From contig NZ_MBKP01000010.1 of assembly GCF_002243045.1 (NCBI RefSeq), forward strand, positions 62,001 through 126,000: a DNA stretch of 64,000 nt, given 5' to 3'. Positions within the stretch are counted from its first letter, which is position 1. Each line of letters begins with the position of its first letter. Positions 37,565-46,974 of the stretch are shown here, piece after piece. The position numbers and the translations under genes were made by a program. The notes under the pieces were generated by a model. That model was not told the DNA's origin. It saw only the letters and a list, made by a program, of their open reading frames with translations, and made no database searches. The stretch is from Methanolobus psychrotolerans (GTDB taxonomy: Archaea; Halobacteriota; Methanosarcinia; Methanosarcinales; Methanosarcinaceae).

Positions 37565-38029
37565 ATGGATCTGGATAAAATAAAAGAGATTCTTGACAAA
37601 GAGCCTGAAGAGGCTGTTGACGACATTCTGGCAGATGTTGAGAAGCGCTATGGTGAGATTCCTTACATAATTAACTTCATGAAAGATATGCCGGAACTTT
37701 TCATATCACGCATGATCTATGAGAACAGTGTCATGCGCGAGTTCAAACGCATGGATCCTACTACTGTGGAGCTTATCTGCATAGCTGTGGCTTCAGCCCT
37801 GAGATGCGAACATTGTCTTAAGACCCATGTCAGGGTTGCTAAAAGACTCGGGATATCCAGGGAAGAAATATTCGATTCGATTCTGATAGCAGGTACCATT
37901 TCAACAGCTGCTGTCCTTGCAGAAGGTACTCGTTCTGTGGATGCAGAGTTCAGTGGATCCAATGCAGAAGTCGCTAATTCTAACTGTGCTATATGTAATA
38001 TAAATACCGAACTTCCCGATGGAGAGTGA
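37565..38029 (+). CDS. AhpD-like carboxymuconolactone decarboxylase family protein
   Basis: A 154-residue AhpD/CMD-fold protein with the redox motif LRCEHCLKTHVRVAKRLG (CxxC plus histidine) near residue 82, the arrangement for peroxidase or disulfide-reductase activity. Two or three further cysteines sit in the C-terminal tail (ANSNCAICNIN). ATG at 37565 follows GAGGT. It is 32 bases after mmp7, so it closes the MCR activation operon. It might protect the oxygen-sensitive complex or transfer thiol electrons; this is inference. The convergent neighbour is the presenilin homologue. Confidence 0.85.
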   Translation: MDLDKIKEILDKEPEEAVDDILADVEKRYGEIPYIINFMKDMPELFISRMIYENSVMREFKRMDPTTVELICIAVASALRCEHCLKTHVRVAKRLGISREEIFDSILIAGTISTAAVLAEGTRSVDAEFSGSNAEVANSNCAICNINTELPDGE

Positions 38030-38038
38030 AAAAAGAAA

Positions 38039-38968
38039 TTAGTAAAAGGGCGTTCCTGCCCCGGAAGCAAGAACTCCTGCAATATATCCAAGTATTACAC
38101 CACTGTTCAGGAATGGTAATCCTGCCTGTGGCTTTCCTTTCATTACCAGCACACTCAATGCCATAAATCCTACAATTGTTCCTATCATTGCTCCAATGGC
38201 AGGGTAGGATATGAATCCTATAAAGTTCAGTGTTGCATCCTTCTGTACCAAGAATACATTTGCAGACACAACCAATATTGTTGGCATAATAGCATCCCCA
38301 AGTCCCATGAAGAAAGCTTCTCTTTCTTTTCCGTCTTCCTTTTTGAATGAGTCCTTGATGAATGAGTACTTCATGTGTTTTGGAATCACGAATAGTATTG
38401 GTAGACGAAGGTCCATTACTCCTTCCGCAAGGTCTATCATATGTTTTGTCTTGTAAACGGATATTGCGTCGTATATTGCAAGTAATGCAAGAAGCACCAG
38501 CACAGGAAGAATGGATAGTGAAATGCCAAAGATGGCACTAGCACCTGCTCCTATTATGAGTCCGATAGTGTTTATCACATACCATTCAGGGAACTTGTAA
38601 AGCAGTATTGTGAGGAGCGCTGCTACAAGGATGGATATGACATTATTTGCCATTACCGATATATCAGCAAGTGACAGCAAAGCATAGAATACATAGTACA
38701 TTGTAGATCCCACAGCAAGCAATATGGTGAGCTGTATTATCCACTGCATTTGTCTTTTTATGGCCATCAACAACAGGAATGTGAATATGAATATTATTAC
38801 TATGTAGTAGATGCTGTTTGCAGTTGAATCCGGATCCTCGAAGGCTTTCATATCATTTGCATTCATGGGTGTTGCCAGAAGCAATGCTGTAATCTGTACT
38901 ACCAATATGATACCTGCCATCACAAGCATCGGTATATAATCCTTAATTCCCGTCTTTTCTGAACTCAC
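38039..38968 (-). CDS. Presenilin-type intramembrane aspartyl protease
   Basis: A 309-residue protein with nine hydrophobic segments and the three signatures of the presenilin/signal peptide peptidase family: YD at 166-167, GLGD at 222-225 and a GLPF (PAL-like) motif at 283-286. The two aspartates form the membrane catalytic site that cuts transmembrane segments, for example remnants of signal peptides. A long cytoplasmic loop lies between helices 6 and 7, as in the family. The start is GTG at 38968 with GGAG nearby. No partner gene is evident. Confidence 0.88.
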   Translation of the reverse strand: MSSEKTGIKDYIPMLVMAGIILVVQITALLLATPMNANDMKAFEDPDSTANSIYYIVIIFIFTFLLLMAIKRQMQWIIQLTILLAVGSTMYYVFYALLSLADISVMANNVISILVAALLTILLYKFPEWYVINTIGLIIGAGASAIFGISLSILPVLVLLALLAIYDAISVYKTKHMIDLAEGVMDLRLPILFVIPKHMKYSFIKDSFKKEDGKEREAFFMGLGDAIMPTILVVSANVFLVQKDATLNFIGFISYPAIGAMIGTIVGFMALSVLVMKGKPQAGLPFLNSGVILGYIAGVLASGAGTPFY

Positions 38969-39112
38969 TAATGCAACTCCTAATATATAAATAAGTAAAT
39001 ATTATATATCTATATTAAGTGTTGATTGACTATTTAAGATATTCTCTTTTAAAAAATAGAGTTAAATAATATAAATAGCAAAAAAGCCATATCAGTTTTA
39101 TGAGGGAACAGA

Positions 39113-39436
39113 ATGGAAACCCGGGACATAATATTCTCAGTTGTAATGGTTGTATCTTCATTTGTATTAACATATGAATGGCTTGGAAGGTTCGCATACA
39201 GTCCGGCAAATGCCTTGATCGTACTGTCTGCTATGGTTATGGTGGGTGCACTGGCTGCTATGATCCTATCAGTTGACATGCGTCTTCGCAAGATAGACAA
39301 CATGCTAGAAGCAAAAGAACGCTCTTTAAGGATAAATGTGCAGAGTGTTGAAAACAACTTGGATGGCAGGATCAATGAGGTTCTTTTGAGGATGGATGAC
39401 ATAATAACTTCAATGGACAGAACCAGATATAGGTGA
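39113..39436 (+). CDS. Small membrane protein with C-terminal coiled coil
   Basis: A 107-residue protein with two membrane helices (about residues 7-23 and 34-53) and a helical, charged C-terminus (about 60-105) with heptad-like hydrophobic spacing (NMLEAKERSLRINVQSVENNL). I do not recognise a family. GAGG precedes the ATG. It is divergent from the presenilin homologue across a 144-base AT-rich gap. It could be an assembly or signalling scaffold; no evidence is available. Confidence 0.7.
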   Translation: METRDIIFSVVMVVSSFVLTYEWLGRFAYSPANALIVLSAMVMVGALAAMILSVDMRLRKIDNMLEAKERSLRINVQSVENNLDGRINEVLLRMDDIITSMDRTRYR

Positions 39437-39533
39437 TAATTACGCTAGTTATACCGTTCTAAATCCCGAAAACCATATTAACTAGGTAGTAGTAGGAGGT
39501 AGGGTAGTATTTTTATCTATAAGAGGTGCGTAT

Positions 39534-39848
39534 ATGCGCATTAATTTAGAACCGATTGGTATCATAAAGAAAGCCGGGAAATGTTCTGAAATTCTCATCT
39601 ACTCTGACTTTGAGCAGCTTGTAAAGAACATGATGTCAAAGTTAAGCAAGAATGATAATGATCAGCACAGTCTCGTGATAATTCATAAAAATAAAGATCT
39701 AAATGACCTCCACCAGGTGAGGGTTACTAAAACGCATCTCATAGACCGGGTGGGCAATATCCTCAGAGTAGGAAAGATAGATGCAAACGACGACTCTGTC
39801 ATTGATGTAAGACTTGAATGCAATGGACTTATAACAGGTGAAGTCTGA
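39534..39848 (+). CDS. Minimal TrmO-like domain protein lacking the SAM-binding motif
   Basis: A 104-residue protein. It starts LEPIGIIKKAG and ends with THLIDRVGNILRVGKIDANDDSVIDVRLE, which resemble the first and last strands of TrmO-type tRNA N6-threonylcarbamoyladenosine methyltransferases. In those the central segment RSPxRPNPIG binds SAM; here it is missing and replaced by HKNKDLNDLHQVRV. So this is probably a shortened or degenerate relative without methyltransferase activity. GAGGTG precedes the ATG at 39534. It sits 34 bases before FEN-1. The similarity is by eye and only moderate. Confidence 0.6.
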   Translation: MRINLEPIGIIKKAGKCSEILIYSDFEQLVKNMMSKLSKNDNDQHSLVIIHKNKDLNDLHQVRVTKTHLIDRVGNILRVGKIDANDDSVIDVRLECNGLITGEV

Positions 39849-39882
39849 ATAGGGGCTTGCACTGACTCAAACATGATTTTAT

Positions 39883-40899
39883 ATGGGTGTTGATATAGGG
39901 GATCTCCTTAAGAGGAGCACAATTGAGGTATCTGATCTTTCTTTAAACGTTGTAGCTATAGACGCTTTTAACACACTTTATCAATTCTTAAGTATTATCC
40001 GGCAGAGGGATGGCACTCCGCTCAAGGATTCGCAGGGCAATATCACGTCGCATCTGTCCGGAATCCTTTACAGGATGGCTAACCTTGTCGAAGCAGGAGT
40101 GAAGCCTGTTTTTGTATTTGATGGCAAACCTCCGGAGTGGAAATCAGTCACCATCCATAAACGCACAGAAGCCCGCGAGAATGCAAAGGCTAAATGGGAA
40201 GAAGCAAAGGAACAGGGACTTGCAGAAGAGGCATATAAGTATGCACAGGCATCTTCAAAGGTTGATGCCTCAATTGTTGAAGATTCCAAAAAACTGCTCA
40301 CTGCAATGGGCATTCCGTTTGTGGATGCTCCTTCGGAAGGCGAGGCACAGGCTGCCTATATGGTAAAAAAAGGTGATGCGGACAAGATTGCATCACAGGA
40401 TTATGATTCCCTGCTTTTCGGCTCACCTCTGGTTGTAAGGAACCTCACGGTTTCAGGTAAGAGAAAACTGCAAAAAAAGAACATCTACGTGGACGTGAAA
40501 CCCGAAATAATCAGCCTTAAGGATAATCTTAATGAGCTTGGAATAAGTCATTCTCAACTTATCGATATTGCTCTTTGTATAGGTACTGATTTTAATGAGG
40601 GTCTTGAGGGGATCGGTCCGAAAACTGCTCTCAAACTTATCAAGGAACACGGGAACATAGAAAATATGCTGGCATCAAAGGGACTGGAGATTCCCGACAT
40701 GGAAGATATCAAGGAATTCTTCAAATCCCCTCCTGTGACCGATGATTATCTTTTAAAATGGAAAAAACCTGATACTGCACAGGTTATCTCTTTCCTCTGC
40801 AATGAGCATGATTTTTCAGAAGACCGGGTCACAAAGGCTCTGGAACGCCTTGAAGCTTCATCAGGCGGTGGCCAGAGCACTCTTGACAAGTGGTTCTAG
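39883..40899 (+). CDS. fen: Flap endonuclease 1
   Basis: A 338-residue FEN-1 that removes 5' flaps during Okazaki fragment processing and repair. The XPG-N domain begins MGVDIGDLL; acidic metal ligands are seen in [27 protein letters not shown] and QDYDSLLFG. An H2TH DNA-binding region includes [11 protein letters not shown]. The C-terminal QSTLDKWF is the PIP box that docks on PCNA. No clear Shine-Dalgarno site is present. Its stop codon and that of the convergent phosphoglycerate mutase share a CTAG palindrome. Confidence 0.96.
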   Translation: MGVDIGDLLKRSTIEVSDLSLNVVAIDAFNTLYQFLSIIRQRDGTPLKDSQGNITSHLSGILYRMANLVEAGVKPVFVFDGKPPEWKSVTIHKRTEARENAKAKWEEAKEQGLAEEAYKYAQASSKVDASIVEDSKKLLTAMGIPFVDAPSEGEAQAAYMVKKGDADKIASQDYDSLLFGSPLVVRNLTVSGKRKLQKKNIYVDVKPEIISLKDNLNELGISHSQLIDIALCIGTDFNEGLEGIGPKTALKLIKEHGNIENMLASKGLEIPDMEDIKEFFKSPPVTDDYLLKWKKPDTAQVISFLCNEHDFSEDRVTKALERLEASSGGGQSTLDKWF

Positions 40900-42440
40900 T
40901 TCTTTACAATAAGTGATTTACCTGTCATCTGCTCAGGTTTCTCGATTCCAAGGATATCAAGCATTGTAGGAGCTATATCTGAAAGTTTCCCATCCCGTAG
41001 CTCAAGTCCATTCTCACCACTTACCAGAATGCACCTCACAGGGTTGGATGTATGTGCGGTATGTGGCTTTCCTGTGTTGTAATCTATCATTTTCTCGGCG
41101 TTGCCGTGGTCTGCAGTTATGATGGCATTTCCGCATTTTTCCAGAATTACAGTGACTATCTTTCCAACACATTCATCCACAGTTTCAATGGCTTTGATGG
41201 CTGCTTTGATGATGCCGGTATGTCCAATCATATCCATGTTGGCAAAATTGAGTATTATCACATCGTAATTACCTGAAACTATTCTCTTCACGAGTTCATC
41301 GGTGACCTCATATGCACTCATTTCAGGTTTAAGGTCGTAAGTGGCAACATTGGGAGATGGTATGAGGCACCTGTCCTCCCCTTCGTTCTTCTCTTCCACA
41401 CCACCGTTGAAGAAAAAAGTCACATGAGCATATTTTTCAGTCTCAGCTATGCGAAGTTGTTTCTTATTATGTCTGCTAAGGACCTCTCCCAGTGTATTTT
41501 CAAAGCTCTCAGGAGGGAATGCTATAGGTACATCGAGTTTTTTATCATACTCTGCCATGCATACGTAATGTACTTCCGGTCTTACCTTCCTCTCAAAAGC
41601 ATCGAAATCCCTGTCAACAAAGGCGTATGTCATCTGCCTTGCCCTGTCAGGCCGGAAATTGAAGAAAATAACAGTATCTCTGTCTTTTATTGTTGCAACA
41701 GGCTTACCGTCTTTGCCCACAATGACCGTTGGTTTAATAAACTCATCATTATCCCCCCTTTCATAGGCCTGGGTGACTGCTGATACTGCATCCTTTGCAA
41801 AGATCCCTTCTCCGTTTGTGAGTGCATTGTATGCCAGTTCCGTGCGTTCCCATCGTTTGTCACGGTCCATTGCATAATATCTGCCACAGACCGTTGCAGT
41901 CTTTGCTATGGCTGTACTTCTGCAAAATTCCTCGTGTTTTTTCATGTCCTCAAGAGCAGCTTGGGGCGGCACGTCCCTCCCATCAAGAAATGCGTGGATG
42001 TAGACTTTTCCAACCCCTTTACTTTTTGCCATTTCGACAAGGGCTCTCATGTGGTCCATGTGGCTGTGCACTCCGCCATATGAGAAGAGTCCCATAAGGT
42101 GCAGTGAAGAATCATTCCTCGTTACATGGTCCATGGCTTCAAGAAGCACCTGGTTTTTAAAAAAAGAACCATCTTTTATGTCTCTGTTAATACGTGTCAG
42201 GTCCTGATAAACTATCCTGCCCGCGCCAATGTTCAGGTGACCAACTTCCGAATTTCCCATCTGTCCTTCGGGAAGTCCGACTCCTTCACCGGAAACCACA
42301 AGTAAACAGGAAGGATATTTTTCTAACAAAGAGTCAAGTACTGGGGTCCTTGAAGCCATAATCGCATTCCCCTGCTCTTCAGGAGTATATCCCCAACCAT
42401 CCAGTATCATCAGCAAAAGCGGTCCTTTTTCATATGACAT
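40896..42440 (-). CDS. gpmI: 2,3-bisphosphoglycerate-independent phosphoglycerate mutase
   Basis: A 514-residue metalloenzyme interconverting 3- and 2-phosphoglycerate in gluconeogenesis/glycolysis. Motifs: the N-terminal LMILDGWG, the phosphoserine in [15 protein letters not shown] near residue 63, and [11 protein letters not shown] near 440, with two manganese sites of the alkaline phosphatase fold. This is the bacterial-type iPGM (GpmI, about 510 residues) rather than the shorter archaeal ApgM. It overlaps FEN-1 by four bases tail to tail. The upstream gap (42441-42697) holds no convincing gene. Confidence 0.94.
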   Translation of the reverse strand: MSYEKGPLLLMILDGWGYTPEEQGNAIMASRTPVLDSLLEKYPSCLLVVSGEGVGLPEGQMGNSEVGHLNIGAGRIVYQDLTRINRDIKDGSFFKNQVLLEAMDHVTRNDSSLHLMGLFSYGGVHSHMDHMRALVEMAKSKGVGKVYIHAFLDGRDVPPQAALEDMKKHEEFCRSTAIAKTATVCGRYYAMDRDKRWERTELAYNALTNGEGIFAKDAVSAVTQAYERGDNDEFIKPTVIVGKDGKPVATIKDRDTVIFFNFRPDRARQMTYAFVDRDFDAFERKVRPEVHYVCMAEYDKKLDVPIAFPPESFENTLGEVLSRHNKKQLRIAETEKYAHVTFFFNGGVEEKNEGEDRCLIPSPNVATYDLKPEMSAYEVTDELVKRIVSGNYDVIILNFANMDMIGHTGIIKAAIKAIETVDECVGKIVTVILEKCGNAIITADHGNAEKMIDYNTGKPHTAHTSNPVRCILVSGENGLELRDGKLSDIAPTMLDILGIEKPEQMTGKSLIVKN

Positions 42441-42632
42441 GGATTCAGAATTGTCCTGATGGTTTTTAAATGCGTTGTATTGTACAGTTCAGAATGGGGG
42501 TATGTGATGTTCTTCTTACTCTTTATTGTCAATGACTTGAACTCCACGAGTACCATTACGAGAGTAAATAAGAACTAAAAGCTCGTTAAAATAAATATTC
42601 CATTATAATCAGTTCACTAGGCATAAATCAAA

Positions 42633-42667
42633 ACGTATATATGCAAATTTCTACAAATTACTGTAAT
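42633..42667 (+). promoter_or_regulatory. TATA box and palindrome before the GbsR-like regulator
   Basis: A TATA-like GTATATATG (42635-42643) is followed by the palindrome ATTACTGTAAT (42657-42667), where transcription would start about 30 bases before the ATG at 42698. Such placement fits repression by a dimeric regulator, perhaps the GbsR-like protein encoded just downstream. Confidence 0.45.
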
Positions 42668-42697
42668 AACAAGAAATAATGTAAATGTGACTATGAT

Positions 42698-43189
42698 ATG
42701 AGAACGATCAGAAAAGAATTTGAAGCTCTGGTATATCGTGGAATTAAATCCCATGGGCTTGACGAATTATCTTCAAAGCTGTTTGCAACACTTTATTCTC
42801 ATCCGGATTTGCTTACCTTGGAAGAACTTTCTGAAAAAACAGGATACAGTTTTTCTGCTGTTAGTGCAGCAATGAAAAAGCTTGCAGATTTACACCTTGT
42901 TGAAAAAACAAAGAAAGCAGGTTCTAAAAAGTTATATTTTTCAATTCAAAAAGACATGTTGAAACTGACTCTTGACCAAGTAAAATATACGAATGAGTTA
43001 ATGGTTGCACCCGCCATCAAAAAACTTCCGGGAATAATTGAAAGATGCAAAAAGAGCAAATCAGAAGAATCGGAAAAAACGCTCAGGATAATCGAACAGT
43101 ATTATCGGGAAATGATCGCATTAGATCTCATATTAACGAATGTTGTTGAATTGACAGACCAAATCCAAGAGAAGAGGAATAAAGAATGA
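42698..43189 (+). CDS. GbsR/MarR-type winged-helix regulator
   Basis: A 163-residue regulator of the GbsR group. A winged helix lies at about 28-85 (LTLEELSEKTGYSFSAVSAAMKKLADLHLVEKTK). A long helical C-terminus follows, for dimerisation. In other organisms GbsR proteins respond to osmolytes such as choline or act on export genes. It is the first gene of a four-gene unit whose next ATG overlaps its stop (ATGA), so it probably controls the downstream CARDB-like protein and ABC exporter as well as itself. Confidence 0.85.
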   Translation: MRTIRKEFEALVYRGIKSHGLDELSSKLFATLYSHPDLLTLEELSEKTGYSFSAVSAAMKKLADLHLVEKTKKAGSKKLYFSIQKDMLKLTLDQVKYTNELMVAPAIKKLPGIIERCKKSKSEESEKTLRIIEQYYREMIALDLILTNVVELTDQIQEKRNKE

Positions 43190-44415
43190 ATCCTAATACT
43201 AAACGAATAAGTTTATTCCTATTAATCTTTATAATTGTTTTAACAGGAATATCTACAGCTAAAGCAGGAGCTTCTGGTGATGAGTGCTTAAGGGCAGTTG
43301 TAGAGGACATAAGCCCCAGTTCAGTAGGTATCAATGAAGAATTCACCGTAGGGATAAGTCTTGAGAACTGTGGTACCAGAGTTCCTGAACAGATAACTTT
43401 TGAAATAATAAGCATCCCTCCGGATATCATAGTTACAGAAGATCTGGTTGCCTCTTTTCCTACATTTGTTTACCAGTACAGCGAAAGGCATCTGAAATAC
43501 CATATGAGAACAACCCCTGATGCAAAACCCGGTCCTCATATCATAAAAATGAAGTTGACATATGGAAATGAGGATATAAAAATAACAAAATATTATGAAG
43601 TTGAAATAATAGTGACAGGTGAACATGCAGAGCCAAGGATCTCTTCTGTCAAAACCGATCCCGAATATATATATGAGGGAGATACGGTTGACTTAAAGCT
43701 GGAGATCGAGAATTTTGGTGAAGCAATAGCAAAATCCATAGTTGTTAACTTAGATCATGATTTTAAAGGAATAACCAATTCTACAATTGGTTCCCTTGCC
43801 TCAGATGGTAAACAAACCGCATTATTCAAGTTCAAGGCAGACGAGTCCGGATCATTTGCTATTCCTGTTATTATACGTTATGAAGACGATTATGGCAAGC
43901 AAAAGGATGAATATAACATCCAGATAACCGTTCTTGACAGAAAAGGCCGTTTGAATGTTGCATCTGTAAAGATCAATCCTGTTCTTCCTTACGAAGGAGA
44001 CACTGTAGAATTGACAATGAGAATCGAAAACTCCGGTGGCAGAGCAATTAATTCAATAAGAGTCTATTATGATCACCCATTCAAAGGATTAAAAGAATCT
44101 TTCATAGGAACGCTTGACCCAGATGAAGACGGACCTGCAGTGATTACTTTTGTAGTTGATCAGGCAGGAGAATACGAACTGCCTGTAACCATAACATATA
44201 GTGATGATTTTGGTGAAGAACAGATCAAAACGAACATCAATCTGATTGTCATGGAAAAGAGTAGTGGAGCAGGAACAGCTATAATTGTATTGCTTATCCT
44301 GGCAGTTATTGGCGGCCTTATCTATTATAATTATAGGACAACAAAATCCAAAGATGCAGTGATCAGGCAATTAATGGAAGGCAGCGAAAACTCTGCGAAA
44401 AACAAGGAACAATGA
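43186..44415 (+). CDS. Secreted CARDB/S-layer-like repeat protein with C-terminal membrane anchor
   Basis: A 409-residue extracellular protein. A signal peptide (about 1-27) is followed by three immunoglobulin-like CARDB/COG1361 repeats. These begin near residues 40, 150 and 265 with the recurring phrase YEGDTVDLKLEIENFGEA / YEGDTVELTMRIENSGGR. A C-terminal membrane helix lies at about 362-382, followed by a short basic tail. The gene sits between a GbsR regulator and an ABC transporter of the MacB type, so it may be an extracytoplasmic adaptor for the exporter, standing in for MacA. That is inference from context. Confidence 0.85.
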   Translation: MNPNTKRISLFLLIFIIVLTGISTAKAGASGDECLRAVVEDISPSSVGINEEFTVGISLENCGTRVPEQITFEIISIPPDIIVTEDLVASFPTFVYQYSERHLKYHMRTTPDAKPGPHIIKMKLTYGNEDIKITKYYEVEIIVTGEHAEPRISSVKTDPEYIYEGDTVDLKLEIENFGEAIAKSIVVNLDHDFKGITNSTIGSLASDGKQTALFKFKADESGSFAIPVIIRYEDDYGKQKDEYNIQITVLDRKGRLNVASVKINPVLPYEGDTVELTMRIENSGGRAINSIRVYYDHPFKGLKESFIGTLDPDEDGPAVITFVVDQAGEYELPVTITYSDDFGEEQIKTNINLIVMEKSSGAGTAIIVLLILAVIGGLIYYNYRTTKSKDAVIRQLMEGSENSAKNKEQ

Positions 44416-44424
44416 GGGTTCAAT

Positions 44425-45633
44425 ATGATCGATGATATCCGTGTGGGGTCTCTCATTGCATACTGCAGTGTAAAGAGAGGAAACAAAAAAACACTAATAT
44501 TCATCGTTTTTGTCCTCTCCCTCATTTTCTTGAACTTAGTATTTCTTCCATCAATGATAGGAGGTCTTTCAGGTCTATTTACCGGATTCATGCAGGACTA
44601 CCCATACGGAGATATTGTCATTGAACCAACGGGCGACAACACATACATTAACAATGCTGACAACGTTTTAAAGAAAGTTCGTGCTGTTGAAGGTGTGAGA
44701 GCAGCAACAAAAAGAGTGGATGTGGGAGCATCTATTAACCATAAGCAGAAGGTTGTAGGTGTAACGATAACCGGAATGCTTCCCATTGAAGAGTATGATA
44801 TTTCACGATATCCATACATTATAAGCGAAGGAGATTTTTTAGGTGATCTTTCCCGGGACGAGATAATCATCGGTGCTATGATCGCAGGAACAGGTTTTGG
44901 ATCTGAAATATATGATAATCTGGGTGAAGTAAGGCCAGGAGCACTTGTTGACGTAACGTATAGCAATGGTGTAAAGAGAACCTATAAGGTCAAAGGCATT
45001 ATGGAAGGTACGTTTGAGGTTGTTGATCTTAATGCTCTGGTCCATTACAAAGAGATCGAAGATGTATATGGTCTGGAAGGAAAAGAAGCTACCAGTGTAG
45101 TTGTAAGAGTGAGTGAGCAGGGAACTGAAACATTTATGAAGGATAAGATAAGGGAAGCAGGAGTGAATGAGCAGATATTTACATGGGCTGACAAATCTGA
45201 ATCTCTCATAAGACAAGCATTGCAAAGCATGGGCGCTATAGATACCATGTCCAAGATCGTGAGTTTGATCGTAGGTGCAGCACTGGTTCTCATTATAATC
45301 TATATCAATGTGCTAAATAGGAAAAAAGAGATCGGAATCCTAAAAGCAGTGGGTATTACTCCAAGATCCATTGTGTTATCCTATGCATTCCTTAGCACGT
45401 TCTATGTTTGCCTGGGCATATCCGCAGGATTGATACTATACTTTACACTTATGTTCTACTTCCAGGCGAATCCAGTGGTCTTCTATGAAACCATGAAAAT
45501 AAGTCCTACTATTGATCCCGTACTGCTTATCCAAAGCATAGCTACTATGCTTACACTGTCAGTGATAGCGGGAATTCTCCCTGCATGGAGTGTATCAAAA
45601 GAGAGCATACTCAAAGCCATATGGGGTCGATAA
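44425..45633 (+). CDS. MacB/FtsX-type ABC transporter permease
   Basis: A 402-residue permease with the MacB layout: one N-terminal helix (about residues 23-45), a large extracytoplasmic domain (about 50-275), then three helices near 285-305, 325-350 and 370-395. The cytoplasmic LNRKKEIGILKAVGITPRSI is the FtsX-type coupling segment. Such exporters use ATP hydrolysis to work on envelope substrates rather than move them across the membrane by channel. It is nine bases after the CARDB-like gene and two bases before the ATPase gene. Confidence 0.88.
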   Translation: MIDDIRVGSLIAYCSVKRGNKKTLIFIVFVLSLIFLNLVFLPSMIGGLSGLFTGFMQDYPYGDIVIEPTGDNTYINNADNVLKKVRAVEGVRAATKRVDVGASINHKQKVVGVTITGMLPIEEYDISRYPYIISEGDFLGDLSRDEIIIGAMIAGTGFGSEIYDNLGEVRPGALVDVTYSNGVKRTYKVKGIMEGTFEVVDLNALVHYKEIEDVYGLEGKEATSVVVRVSEQGTETFMKDKIREAGVNEQIFTWADKSESLIRQALQSMGAIDTMSKIVSLIVGAALVLIIIYINVLNRKKEIGILKAVGITPRSIVLSYAFLSTFYVCLGISAGLILYFTLMFYFQANPVVFYETMKISPTIDPVLLIQSIATMLTLSVIAGILPAWSVSKESILKAIWGR

Positions 45634-45635
45634 AA

Positions 45636-46373
45636 ATGATCATAGTAAAGGACCTGAAAAGGTGTTATGGCACAGGAAGCACGGCTGTGAAAGCTCTTAA
45701 GGGTGTTTCTTTTGAAATAAACAAGGGAGAATTTGTAGCCATTATGGGTGCATCCGGAAGTGGAAAAACAACTTTGTTAAGGATACTGGCACTATTGGAC
45801 GATGCAACCGATGGTGAATATACCATTCGGGGATTAAAGGTCTCAAGCTTGCCTGAATCCGAAAGAAGTTATTACAGGTTAACGCAGGTCGGTTATATCT
45901 TCCAGGATTATGCACTTATTAATGAGATGAGTGCCGCAGAAAATGTGTATATGCTTTCCATGATGGAGGGGAGATCAAAGAAGGAATCTTATGCCACTGC
46001 TCTTGAAGCACTGGATAAGGTTGGCCTGAAAGGAAAACATGACAGAGTCCCTGATGAATTGTCAGGTGGAGAGAAGCAAAGGGTTGCAATTGCAAGGGCC
46101 ATTGCAAAAAAACCGGACATTTTGTTTGCCGATGAGCCATGTGCCAATCTGGACACTATTAATTCAACACAAGTTCTGGATGTATTCAAAGAACTGAATG
46201 AAAAATACGGCCAGACAATTGTGATGGTAACACATGAACCGTGGCATACTGATTATGTTGACAGGGTGATTACGTTTAAAGATGGTAGTTTACTTAGCGA
46301 TGAGAAACAAAATCAAAAAGTGAAACTGTCAAGCCTGGGTTATGGTTCCTGTTCAACTGTTATAAACAAGTGA
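45636..46373 (+). CDS. MacB-type ABC transporter ATP-binding protein
   Basis: A 245-residue ATPase. Walker A is GASGSGKTT near residue 40, the signature LSGGEKQRVAIARA, Walker B ILFADEPCANLD, and the switch histidine in VTHEP. It has the LolD/MacB length. I chose ATG 45636, two bases after the permease stop; the frame is open further but overlaps that gene. It pairs with the permease as a dimeric exporter. The last 20 residues carry a tail ending SCSTVINK. It ends the operon that starts at the GbsR gene. Confidence 0.9.
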   Translation: MIIVKDLKRCYGTGSTAVKALKGVSFEINKGEFVAIMGASGSGKTTLLRILALLDDATDGEYTIRGLKVSSLPESERSYYRLTQVGYIFQDYALINEMSAAENVYMLSMMEGRSKKESYATALEALDKVGLKGKHDRVPDELSGGEKQRVAIARAIAKKPDILFADEPCANLDTINSTQVLDVFKELNEKYGQTIVMVTHEPWHTDYVDRVITFKDGSLLSDEKQNQKVKLSSLGYGSCSTVINK

Positions 46374-46448
46374 TTGAATCTGCATTTGGAACGACTGTTG
46401 AACTCTGGATCTTTATATTCTTTAAATGCTGGCACAGCTTTCTTTATA

Positions 46449-46778
46449 TTACGCTGTCCTGATGTGCCTGAGCATCAGGTTGAACAGAAGCAAGAGGTTG
46501 CTCTCAAAAAATATGATATCACTGTTATTCCTGTCTTTTTCTGTTGCTGTAAGCAAAGTGAACTCGAGGTCTTTTTCGGCTTCCATACGTATTCTTGAAA
46601 ATGGGTCCGGATTTTCATGTCTTTCTAGTGATATGGTCCTTGCAACTGAAAAAGGGTCAAGGTATGTATTAACCCAGCAAATCAGTTCCCGGCTGTATCT
46701 TGCAGAAAGGGCCATGTTCTTAATCCGATTCAATGCATTATGCTTGTTGTCTTCATAGTATGTGATCCAATCCGACAT
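46449..46778 (-). CDS. Hypothetical protein
   Basis: A 109-residue frame that I do not recognise, reading MSDWITYYEDNKHNALNRIK at the start. It is mostly helical and charged, with a hydrophobic stretch near the C-terminus (SNLLLLFNLML). AAGGGG lies seven bases before the ATG and a TATA-like GATTTATTTGA lies 30-40 bases upstream, which supports a real gene. An opposite-strand frame covers almost the same bases but lacks such signals. Confidence 0.5.
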   Translation of the reverse strand: MSDWITYYEDNKHNALNRIKNMALSARYSRELICWVNTYLDPFSVARTISLERHENPDPFSRIRMEAEKDLEFTLLTATEKDRNNSDIIFFESNLLLLFNLMLRHIRTA

Positions 46779-46974
46779 TCTATTACCCCTTGATATTGCC
46801 CGAAAATCAAATAAATCTCATGTATAGGTTTGTCAGTTAAACAATATAAGTTGTCCTGTACTAATATTTATATTTAGTTATTTATTTTATTATATGTGGC
46901 ATGATGCAAAAATCTTTTTCAGGTCACGTTATCTATTTATGTGAATATGGCCACTTTTTCATGGGGAGTCTAAA

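Noticed and set aside
42507-42578. 23-codon leader peptide ORF with a G-rich upstream site
   Set aside because: Starts before the TATA box of the next gene and has no conserved feature; probably chance.
46426-46758. Plus-strand ORF opposite the hypothetical gene at 46449-46778
   Set aside because: No Shine-Dalgarno site or promoter; the minus frame has both.
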